Part shown: positions 38,408 through 45,886 of the stretch, one piece after another | Position numbering within the stretch: the stretch's first letter is position 1 | Layout: every line of letters begins with the position of its first letter | NCBI GenBank assembly: GCA_938015415.1 | Contig: CALLPK010000027.1 | Coordinates: forward strand, 1 to 64,000 | Reading direction: 5' to 3' | Source: an uncultured Saprospiraceae bacterium | Lineage (GTDB): Bacteria; Bacteroidota; Bacteroidia; Chitinophagales; Saprospiraceae | DNA length: 64,000 nucleotides | Notes under the pieces: generated by a model | Told to the model about the DNA's origin: nothing | Databases searched by the model: none | The model's input: the letters and a program-made list of their open reading frames with translations, nothing else | Translations under genes and position numbers: made by a program

Positions 38408-39931
38408 CTACCACAATTTCCATCCCGCCTGATCATCTTCTTTCTTCCCGTCATCCTTTTTCAACTTTTCCTGTTCTTCCGAAATTTTATCCGCTAATTT
38501 ATTAGAAACAGGAGGTGGCGTCTGTGTAGGTTTTACCTTCCATTGCGCGATCAGCGACTGTACTTCCTGCAACAACTTTTCTCCTTGTTTGGGCTTGACC
38601 ATTTTTACAAAATTAGCGTAGCCGCAGACCGAATAAACGAGATTAGGACTGGTGCCCCATTGCTTGCCTTGCCAGCCGGTTAACTTAATCTGATGGAGCA
38701 GGGCTCTGAATTTCCGTAAGGTTTTACGACTGATACCCAGCTGTTCGTTGACCACCAAACCCGTTACTTCTTGTCGCGCGCCCTTCCGCATGATCCGTAG
38801 TTTCTCGGGATGTAAAACAAAACCTTCCGATTCCGTTACTTTCCGAACCGCCCACAATAATTTTGTCAGATTTTCGGTAGATTCACCCTTCGCAGAAAAA
38901 CTTAAATCATCCGCATATCTCGAATAATTAAAACCATTTTTATTTGCTAAACCAGCTAATCGCTTATCCAGTTTATAACAAAGAATATTGGTCAACATCG
39001 GACTGGTTGGCGCACCTTGTGGTAAGACTCTTGGTCCTTTCGCAACAAAATAATTTACATTATCCATTTCCATTTGATCCACGTCCGGTTCGGTGCAGAG
39101 TGAGGCGAGAATGGTGGCAATGTGAGAAGAGTATCCGAGATTGGTAAAAACGCCTTTGATACGGATAAAATTAACCGTTGGAAAAAAGTCTTTAAAATCC
39201 AGATTGACGACTACGTCCTGTCCGACGTGGGGGAGTGCGTTGCTCACAATCGAACTCGCCGTTTTAAATCCGTGCGCCTGTTCGTGCACGGGGATTTTAT
39301 TAAGAATATTTTCTAAAATCCAATACTGTACTTTTTTCAATTGGGGCATAGGGGCGGAGATCAACCGTTGACCACCAGATTTTTTTTGCATGTAAAAACG
39401 TTGGTAATGACTTACCTTTGTTACCCGTCGATTATAAGCTAAAAAGCTCAATTGTCCAACTTCAATTTGCATCGCTGCGGCTAGTGCGGCGGCGTCCGAA
39501 AAATCGGGTAACTGAAATTTTTGGAGTTGTGCTGTATTGCTTTTTTTATCGGCCAGTCCTACGGAGATATCATCGCCCAGGTAAAGAATTTCTTTGGTTT
39601 TACGAATTTTCCAGGCGGCGGCTTTTTCTTCTTTTTCTTTAGCTCGCTTTTCCCGGTTTTCCTGCTGTTTAATCCGGGATTCTTCCAGCCGCTTTTTACG
39701 GTATTCCGTCAAGAGTTTTTCTGGATCTGCTACTTTTCGTTGTTTGGCCACCAAAGTTGAGATTTCCTTACGGAGTTCACTTTGGCGGGTAAGGAGCACT
39801 TCTGGTAAAGAAGGTTTCTCTTGATTATCTTCCCAGAATCCAAGCCGTTTCATTTCGGAAAGGATGAATTCCTGCTTTCCGGATTCTTTGATCAAATCGT
39901 AGAGTTCCTGACGGGTTCGTGGTTGAGACAT
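38408..39931 (-). CDS. Retron reverse transcriptase
   Basis: The 507-residue protein is a retron RT. The core begins near residue 165 (YQRFYMQKKSGGQRLISAP). The retron X motif is NALPH (231-235), the first catalytic Asp lies in NLDFKDFF (D245), followed by LPQGAPTSP (303-311), the catalytic Y339-A-D-D342 and the retron Y motif V389-T-G391. All catalytic residues are present. Residues 1-160 are an extra N-terminal region, charged and coiled-coil-like at 70-115; together with a lysine/acid-rich tail (460-507) this makes it longer than common retron RTs. It should copy the msd part of the two RNAs encoded just upstream into branched RNA-DNA. Two protein genes precede the RNAs on the same strand. 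Confidence 0.96.
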   Translation of the reverse strand: MSQPRTRQELYDLIKESGKQEFILSEMKRLGFWEDNQEKPSLPEVLLTRQSELRKEISTLVAKQRKVADPEKLLTEYRKKRLEESRIKQQENREKRAKEKEEKAAAWKIRKTKEILYLGDDISVGLADKKSNTAQLQKFQLPDFSDAAALAAAMQIEVGQLSFLAYNRRVTKVSHYQRFYMQKKSGGQRLISAPMPQLKKVQYWILENILNKIPVHEQAHGFKTASSIVSNALPHVGQDVVVNLDFKDFFPTVNFIRIKGVFTNLGYSSHIATILASLCTEPDVDQMEMDNVNYFVAKGPRVLPQGAPTSPMLTNILCYKLDKRLAGLANKNGFNYSRYADDLSFSAKGESTENLTKLLWAVRKVTESEGFVLHPEKLRIMRKGARQEVTGLVVNEQLGISRKTLRKFRALLHQIKLTGWQGKQWGTSPNLVYSVCGYANFVKMVKPKQGEKLLQEVQSLIAQWKVKPTQTPPPVSNKLADKISEEQEKLKKDDGKKEDDQAGWKLW

Positions 39932-39949
39932 TTTTTTTAGTTGTTGAAT

Positions 39950-40008
39950 CGTTGAAATGTTGATTTGTTGAATGCTAAACTAGCATTCAACAAATCAACA
40001 TTTCAACG
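39950..40008. repeat. Perfect 28-bp palindrome between retron RNA and RT
   Basis: Arms 39950-39977 and 39981-40008 are exactly complementary, separated by three bases (AAC). It lies between the a2 end of RNA copy 1 (40019) and the RT start codon (39931). It is not part of the duplicated RNA unit, since copy 2 has nothing like it. It may act as a terminator or RNA-stability element that separates RNA and RT expression; without a T run on the RT-proximal side except TTTT near 39931 the role stays open. Confidence 0.9.
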
Positions 40009-40018
40009 TTTAAAAAAT

Positions 40019-40227
40019 AAACCCAAATTAATTTTCGAAGATGCTTTCAACCGGACGGCTCAACTCAAAGCATTACTGCACTACCGGTGTTATTGACTTC
40101 AAGGAAGTCATACCGCAATGGCACTGGTAGTGTATGTAATGCAATATAAAGAGTCGGCCGGTGACGTATGCAAAAGTTGTACGCATGGCTGGCGAAACAC
40201 CAGCCGGGTGGCAAAATCTTTGGGTTT
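40019..40227 (-). ncRNA. Retron msr-msd RNA, copy 1 (RT-proximal)
   Basis: Read on the minus strand from 40227. a1 is AAACCCAAA (40227-40219), paired exactly with a2 (40027-40019) and extended by ATTTT/AAAAT after an internal loop. The msr hairpin is GGCTGG-TGTTTCG-CCAGCC (40205-40187), whose UUUC-type loop resembles the RT-recognised hairpin of Ec86. A conserved single-stranded block follows (ACTTTTGCATACGTCACC and CTCTTTATATT). The msd hairpin spans 40142-40070: basal stem GCATTAC/GTAATGC, an 11-bp middle stem (CACTACC-g-GTG with CAC-t-GGTAGTG in the DNA sense) and the apical GACTTC/GAAGTC hairpin. A further stem ATGCTTT/AAAGCAT lies before a2. No open frame fits. The branching G and exact msDNA ends are not determined. 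Confidence 0.88.
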
Positions 40228-40276
40228 TAAAAGGCTGTTAGCTATTAGCTTTTGGCTAGTTAGCTTTCAGTTTTCG

Positions 40277-40473
40277 AGAAAAACTTCGTAGATGCTTTCA
40301 ACCGAATGGCTCAACTCAAAGCATTACTGTAAGGTAGTCAATATTGACTTCATGGAAGTCAAACCGCAATGTTGATTACCTTGCATGTAATGCAATATAA
40401 AGAGTCAGTCGGTGACGTATGCAAAAGTTGTTAGCGTGACTGGCGAAACGCCAGCCGGAATGCAAGTTTTTCT
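40277..40473 (-). ncRNA. Retron msr-msd RNA, copy 2 (RT-distal)
   Basis: A second, complete unit of about 197 nt, read from 40473. a1 AGAAAAACTT (40473-40464) pairs exactly over 10 bp with a2 (40286-40277); neither arm can pair with copy 1, so each unit folds alone. The msr hairpin (40456-40438) has stem GGCTGGCG/CGCCAGTC with a UUU loop and one G-U pair. The msd hairpin spans 40393-40321 with the same basal stem and the same apical GACTTC/GAAGTC hairpin as copy 1, but the middle stem is TAAGGTA-g-TCA with TGA-t-TACCTTG (DNA sense). Eight of its base pairs differ from copy 1 by compensatory changes. A family A repeat begins four bases before its 5' end. Confidence 0.88.
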
Positions 40474-40476
40474 GGA

Positions 40477-40565
40477 GACTGCAGATCCAAGTGTGTCATT
40501 TAGCTTTGCTACCTTCTTTTCCTAAAGGAAGGCTTGCGAGCTGACACACTTTAGGGAACAGTCCC
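40477..40565 (-). mobile_element. MITE-like palindromic element, family A copy 2
   Basis: An 89-bp element in inverted orientation relative to the other two copies. The ends are GACTGCAGATCCAAGTGTGTCA and CTGACACACTTTAGGGAACAGTC, with the interior CTACCTTCTTTTCCTAAAGG as in the copy at 60095. It lies between the SWIM gene stop (40615) and the a1 arm of retron RNA copy 2 (40473), so any read-through from the protein genes into the RNA genes must cross it. Confidence 0.75.
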
Positions 40566-40614
40566 TTTTTCTTTGCCTGTCTCTATGTTTCTTCAAACAA
40601 ACAGGCTCCGTCTA

Positions 40615-42249
40615 TCACTTTTGATTGACGTGTATTCTAGTCGCCAGGATGTGCTCGCACGGCCCCTGGAATAATTTGTTCTTTTGGAAAAACCGACAGG
40701 TGCAACTGGCTTTCGCCAGTCGCTGGTCGGCATTAATTAATAACTCGGTATCATGATTCTTGGTTTGATCGGTTACCCGACCCGTTATTTTTTTGTGGTT
40801 GTCTTCCACCAGTGTCAGGGTGGAGGTCACTTTCTTTTGGTCGACAAAGATGCGGGCCTGCTGCTCACGTTCGTTGGCAAAGCGCAGCTGGTCAAAAGGC
40901 AATGGTTCTCGACTCAATTCCCGGACGCGATAAACGTCCCGGTTCAGATCGTACATTACGCGGCCCGCCTGAGTGTAGGCGGATAGTGCGCCCATGATTA
41001 CTACCCGGTCCAGTTTTAATTTTTGGGCCAGCTCATCTGCCGTAGCAAACCAGGTTTCTTTGAGAGCTTCAAATACTTTGGCTTTGGTAAATAAATCTAT
41101 CTCCGCCCGTGGCGCCAGCAGGTCAAAGTTGCCCGCCCGTGACCAGTCGTTTTTGGTCCAGCCGGAAAGTCCCAGGGTAAAATTCATATCGCCCATATCT
41201 GCGACAAAGAAAGAAGGTAGACCGGTTCCTAACAGGTTAACCGTAAATTTTTTGGTAACGGGAATTAGTCGTTCTAAAATTAATAATCGTCGGCGTCCCC
41301 AGATGCGAATTTCTTTTTCAGTTGTTCCGTGGTAAGGACTTCGACTACAGACGACTTCGTAATTCCACGGTTCGAAAATTGCTTTGACGGGTTGTCCCGG
41401 TTTTAGTACAAAACGGATCGAACGGGGTCCTTTTTTTTCTTTGTATCTTTTTAAAATAAAACAAAAATTATAAACGTCCATTGGATGTAAATCAAAAGAA
41501 ACTTTATCGAGGGTCATCGCCGAGCTCACCTGTAAAAATCCGCGTACCCAACTGTCGGGTAAATCTATTTTTACTTCTTTAAAATTATCTTCCTGCGTCG
41601 TCTTCACTTCAAATCCACTGGGGTCAATATTGAAATCCGTTTCTTTATAATCCCGGATTTTTTGAAACTCCTTGTACAATGCGTCCGAGTAATCAATGTT
41701 GGTGGTACCACATTCAAATTCGTTGATGTTTTTAAAAACCTCATAGCCGGTTCCCAGCCTTCCGTAAGTAGATTCGTCCTGACTAAAACATTCAAAGAAA
41801 ACTTCGTCGGGATGAACCGTAATGACCGGATCTAATACAAACCAGGCGTCGCGATCTCTTTTATAAATGTACTCAAAGTATTTTTTTTGTGCCTTGTAAT
41901 AAGGCATCATGATCTTACTGGATTGTTGTTGAAGATCGTCTAGTTCTTTGCGTCGGACACCTACTTTGCCTTTGAGTTCTTCGTTGGTGGCGGCCATTTC
42001 TTCCAGATAGATTTGTTCTTGTTGTGCCGCCCAGGCTTTATATTCTTCCCGGTCTTTTGGTTTAAATCTCAGATCAGAAACCACTACGTAATGCAGTGCG
42101 GAAATGGCTTCACGGAAAGGAATATTTTTACGCAAGGTACCCCGAAAAAAAGTAGGTTGCCGTAAAGCATCCGGCGAAAAATTCATTCCCGTTTTAGTGG
42201 CACTACTATTGACCGCTGAGCTCCCACTGTATTTATAGTTGAATAACAT
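40615..42249 (-). CDS. SWIM zinc-finger protein, retron-associated
   Basis: The protein of 544 residues ends in a SWIM zinc finger C-x-C-x12-C-x-H (CTCRFFQKNKLFQGPCEH), a motif that binds DNA or proteins. The preceding 500 residues contain no catalytic motif I recognise; an alpha-helical segment near the middle (TADELAQKLKLDRVVIMGALSAYTQAGR) looks like a winged-helix domain. I choose the ATG at 42249, five bases after the stop of the upstream gene; an earlier ATG at 42303 would overlap that gene by about 50 nt. SWIM proteins often pair with WGR/HEAT proteins, as in the E. coli yeh region, so the pair may be an old functional unit recruited by the retron as effector or regulator. Confidence 0.85.
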   Translation of the reverse strand: MLFNYKYSGSSAVNSSATKTGMNFSPDALRQPTFFRGTLRKNIPFREAISALHYVVVSDLRFKPKDREEYKAWAAQQEQIYLEEMAATNEELKGKVGVRRKELDDLQQQSSKIMMPYYKAQKKYFEYIYKRDRDAWFVLDPVITVHPDEVFFECFSQDESTYGRLGTGYEVFKNINEFECGTTNIDYSDALYKEFQKIRDYKETDFNIDPSGFEVKTTQEDNFKEVKIDLPDSWVRGFLQVSSAMTLDKVSFDLHPMDVYNFCFILKRYKEKKGPRSIRFVLKPGQPVKAIFEPWNYEVVCSRSPYHGTTEKEIRIWGRRRLLILERLIPVTKKFTVNLLGTGLPSFFVADMGDMNFTLGLSGWTKNDWSRAGNFDLLAPRAEIDLFTKAKVFEALKETWFATADELAQKLKLDRVVIMGALSAYTQAGRVMYDLNRDVYRVRELSREPLPFDQLRFANEREQQARIFVDQKKVTSTLTLVEDNHKKITGRVTDQTKNHDTELLINADQRLAKASCTCRFFQKNKLFQGPCEHILATRIHVNQK

Positions 42250-42253
42250 AGTT

Positions 42254-45200
42254 TTATATTTTTTGTGTCTGCCTATCTGATTCTGGAAGATAGGGTTGAG
42301 CAATGGGATAATCCGTAAAATCTATTTTAACTACCGGTAACGAAATATTGGGATAAATCTTTTTTAAGTCCCGCATGATTTCCAGGCATCGCGCTTTATC
42401 CGTAATGGCCATACTGGCGGATTGCCGGGCGATGACACCGGCAATGATGGTTGCTGATTTTTCATTTTTTAAACCTTCCTGATGCAGGAAATTGAAGATT
42501 CTTTTTTTCGCTACTCCGGCTTTATTAACACCCGCTAAAACCGTTGTAAAATAAGGTTCCAGTTTTTCAATATTTTGTGGTTTATCCGCTGCGAAATGAT
42601 CCAGGTAGTTGGTGGCAAAATTTTGTAGATCGCCACTTGGGTGCTGACTTAATTGTAAGAGATATTGTTCGCCATATTCTTTTTTAAAAAATTTGGTAAT
42701 TCTTTCTTGTCCAAATTGTTGCACCATTGGATTTACACTATCACAGATGCTGACTAATACATCTGGCGTCCAGTCTTTTTCCGTAAGAGAATCTCGTAAA
42801 AAATCCATCGTGAAATCGCGACTATCTTCCCAACGAGCATCTAGTAGTCGAACGGCTTCTGGTAACTCGTATTTGATGCGTTCCGGTTGTGCCCGATAAT
42901 AATCCATGACCCAATTTCGAACATCTACCAGTTCGTTGCTTCCTAATTGTACGATTTGTCGCATGGTCAATTTTTCGCCATCTCCATGATTTTTGAGGAC
43001 GAGGAAGCCGACCGTGTGCGCTGGTTTACGGGCACTGTATAAAAGGTCCAGCATGATGTCCGGTGCCAGGTGATGTAAATGACCTGTTAAATCCTCAGAA
43101 ATTAGTTTGACCAAATCTTCGTCCCGACCTTCATGTTCTTCTTTTTTCATCAACCAGGGCGCCAGACGTAATACTATTTCTTTCGCAAAATCTTTATTAT
43201 TCTCGGCCATTCGCTTAATAATCGGCTGGACATCCTGACGGATTTCTGTGTGCTTTGAGAGAGATAGTCCAACCATTAGATCCTGTTTGGTTGCCAGGTT
43301 TTCGTCGGGTAATTTTCCAAGTAACTGGATACCTACGACGCGTAGCTCTTCCGTATCTCCGTTGATTAATCCGAGTAGTAAATCTTCGGGTAATTGCTCC
43401 GGTGGTGTCTGGTGGTTTAATAAGATTTTTGCTCCGAAAACACCGACGGCGGGTACGGGGTGGCCGAGTAGCTCGTTGATGATTTTAAAGCTGGTTTGAG
43501 ATAATGGTTTCTGAAAATGTTGGGATAATAACTCGCCTGCGTTTAAGATCGCATTTCGATCTGCGGTAGTAGCCGTCGCATCGTACCGTAGCATTTTAGC
43601 TACAGATTTTGCAATTAACATTAAAGATTTTTCTTCTGATAATTGGTGGTTGCCCAAGGATCGTTGACACCAATCCGAAACTTCTGTTGCTGGATTGAAT
43701 AACTGCTCCAATAAAAAGTCTTCGTTATTTAAAAACGCCTCTTTATTTTCATCCATCCAACCAATACCGAGTCTGCGGGCTTCTTCAAGATCTGCATGTA
43801 ACAGAGCGCTGATTAAATTAAAATCCGGTTGTGCCGGACGGTAAACAGAACGCGATAATTCTACTGCGTATCGCAAAGTCTCCGGATATGATATTTTTAA
43901 TAATAAAATAACAAATTCCGCATTGATCAGACTGAGTACTTTTCGGTGATTGGCCCGAGCAGCTTTGACGGCAAATTCGTGTACCAGTCTGGATTCGCTG
44001 GTTGCCAATAATTGGAGAAAACCTTGTGGCAACCGATCCCAAAGTTCCGGATATGCTTCCTCTCTTTCGGTAGGTAGCGGATTATTTTTATCAATATTTG
44101 GACGGAATAATAATTTTTGCCGGCCTTTTGATAATACATACCGAGGGCTATTGGCGTAAAGAATTTGATTAAAAATTGTGTAGGCGGTCGTGCTGGTATA
44201 ATGTAAGGTATTTTGTACGCTGTTCCATCTGCCATCGGCGTCCCGGTTATAAGAATAAAAAGTTTCACTGTGCAAGGGTACTTCGTCGGTATCCTTGTAG
44301 TATTGTAAAATTCCAGTCGCCATTTTTACATATTCCGGATCGGCAACGTTGCCTTTGTTGCGCAGCATCCGGGCGATTCGTCGTATGAGATAATTTTTGG
44401 TTTGCACCGAAAAAGCAATTCTGGCATCTGGTTTTTTGAGTTCGTCTTTTGTGCGGACGTAGCGATTATTGATCCGTTGGTGACTCCAGGAATTAGAGAT
44501 GAAATTCCCGGGTGTTTTTTGAATACGATACGCCATCAAGCCAAATAGCTCGGCGTCGGCCCGAAATTCGGCGGCCTTAAAAATTTGGCGAAAAGCCTTA
44601 AAAAATCCATTACCGGTAAAGGGCGTTTTATTTACAAAATAAAAAATAGCATTTTTAACGGTGTTGTTGAATTTGGCAATCAAATAAAGATTAGACATAT
44701 TCAGTCTGGCGGTTTTACCAGCTTGATCTTCCTGCAATAATAAGTTGCCCAGAGCGGGACCATTTGATAAAATGTTTTTTATACCGGGTGGAAGTGTATC
44801 CTCGATAAATCCTGCTAATTCTTTTTGTTCGGCTTCACTCATGAGTGCCATTTGGGCTTCCTTGATCATTGGATAAAGTGAATCATTGGAGGGAAGCGAA
44901 CGGCGGATCATTTCCAGTTTTGGCATTCCGGCAGGATCACCGCAGCGACCGATGGCCCAAACCAGATTATAATTTAACAGCGTATGATTTTTGGTAGAAT
45001 TAATTTTTAGTAATAATGGAATAGCTTCTTTAATTCGTAACTCTCCAACTCGCCAGACCAGACGTTCAATAGTCCGGCCTGAATTTGATTTTGGAAAGTC
45101 GTTGGCGAGGAGCTTGTTTGATGGATTGTTATTTGTGTTTTGAACAACACTTTTAAAGGTGTTCCAGAGCGAAGAAGGAGCGTTGGGATTAAGTGGATTT

Positions 45201-45592
45201 GTTTTATTTACGATCTCCTGGATAGCACTTAAAATAGCTGATTTTCGAGCTGGATTTAATTCAAGTTTAAAAGGAGTTACGGTTTCGGGTTCTTCCGTAC
45301 GGAGGGTCGTATCTACGGCGACGGGAGGAGCAGCAGCAGCAGGCACGGAGGTACCAGAAGCGGAATATCCCTTTTTTGTTTTTTCTGCTACCAGTTTATC
45401 GAAAATCTTCTGAGCTGCAGCCAAGGCTACCGGTTGATCTGTTTTTGTTCCTTCACGGAGCGGCTTACCCCGTCGGCCATAACGAAAGTTTACCAAGTAC
45501 ATTCCACCCGTTACCTCACATAAGTCCACCTGATATATTTTATCAGACTTAGCATTTTGAAAATAAAGGGTTTCCTGTTGTTGGAGTCTCAT
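42254..45592 (-). CDS. WGR-domain and HEAT-repeat protein, retron-associated
   Basis: The 1112-residue protein starts with a WGR domain (about 1-80): LYFQNAKSDKIYQVDLCEV, YLVNFRYGRRGK with Y38-G39-R40-R41-G42 in place of W-G-R-x-G, and a K-T-K-K-G-Y end, as in PARP-associated and MolR/YehI-like proteins, where WGR binds nucleic acid ends. The remaining thousand residues are helical HEAT/ARM-type repeats (for example IERLVWRVGELRIKEAIPLL, AIGRCGDPAGMPKLEMI, LVDVRNWVMDYYRAQ). No nuclease or ATPase motif is seen. It is the first gene of the retron operon. It may sense DNA ends or the msDNA and relay this to the SWIM protein; this is inference. Confidence 0.85.
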   Translation of the reverse strand: MRLQQQETLYFQNAKSDKIYQVDLCEVTGGMYLVNFRYGRRGKPLREGTKTDQPVALAAAQKIFDKLVAEKTKKGYSASGTSVPAAAAPPVAVDTTLRTEEPETVTPFKLELNPARKSAILSAIQEIVNKTNPLNPNAPSSLWNTFKSVVQNTNNNPSNKLLANDFPKSNSGRTIERLVWRVGELRIKEAIPLLLKINSTKNHTLLNYNLVWAIGRCGDPAGMPKLEMIRRSLPSNDSLYPMIKEAQMALMSEAEQKELAGFIEDTLPPGIKNILSNGPALGNLLLQEDQAGKTARLNMSNLYLIAKFNNTVKNAIFYFVNKTPFTGNGFFKAFRQIFKAAEFRADAELFGLMAYRIQKTPGNFISNSWSHQRINNRYVRTKDELKKPDARIAFSVQTKNYLIRRIARMLRNKGNVADPEYVKMATGILQYYKDTDEVPLHSETFYSYNRDADGRWNSVQNTLHYTSTTAYTIFNQILYANSPRYVLSKGRQKLLFRPNIDKNNPLPTEREEAYPELWDRLPQGFLQLLATSESRLVHEFAVKAARANHRKVLSLINAEFVILLLKISYPETLRYAVELSRSVYRPAQPDFNLISALLHADLEEARRLGIGWMDENKEAFLNNEDFLLEQLFNPATEVSDWCQRSLGNHQLSEEKSLMLIAKSVAKMLRYDATATTADRNAILNAGELLSQHFQKPLSQTSFKIINELLGHPVPAVGVFGAKILLNHQTPPEQLPEDLLLGLINGDTEELRVVGIQLLGKLPDENLATKQDLMVGLSLSKHTEIRQDVQPIIKRMAENNKDFAKEIVLRLAPWLMKKEEHEGRDEDLVKLISEDLTGHLHHLAPDIMLDLLYSARKPAHTVGFLVLKNHGDGEKLTMRQIVQLGSNELVDVRNWVMDYYRAQPERIKYELPEAVRLLDARWEDSRDFTMDFLRDSLTEKDWTPDVLVSICDSVNPMVQQFGQERITKFFKKEYGEQYLLQLSQHPSGDLQNFATNYLDHFAADKPQNIEKLEPYFTTVLAGVNKAGVAKKRIFNFLHQEGLKNEKSATIIAGVIARQSASMAITDKARCLEIMRDLKKIYPNISLPVVKIDFTDYPIAQPYLPESDRQTQKI

Positions 45593-45630
45593 TGAGGTAT
45601 TTTTAAAACTATTATGATTACATTATGGTG

Positions 45631-45663
45631 TAAAGTTAACTATTTGTTTATATAAAAAACAAA
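45631..45663 (-). promoter_or_regulatory. Promoter of the retron operon
   Basis: On the minus strand TTTG (45663-45660) and TAACTTTA (45638-45631) are separated by 21 bp; the -7 element differs from TAnnTTTG only in its last base. The predicted start near 45624 gives a leader of about 30 nt to the WGR gene. No equally good promoter was found directly before the RNA genes, which may be processed from a long transcript. Confidence 0.5.
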
Positions 45664-45886
45664 TTTTCAGTAGTTTTTTTAAAATTCCTTTCTGGAAAGA
45701 AAAATTAAAGTTTTAAATAACTGACAATGAGTGAATTGTACGAAATGTATCACGAAAAGTTTTTTCTAAATAATTTCCAGTATTTTAATTATATCTTGGA
45801 TTTGGTTATTATCCGGAAAATATTAGCCATCGTAAACAAATCTCTTATTCACAAGTTTAGTTTAAGCACCAATCCAACATTCAACT

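Noticed and set aside
40753-41335. Overlapping plus-strand frames across the SWIM gene
   Set aside because: All lie opposite the conserved SWIM protein and show no domain pattern.
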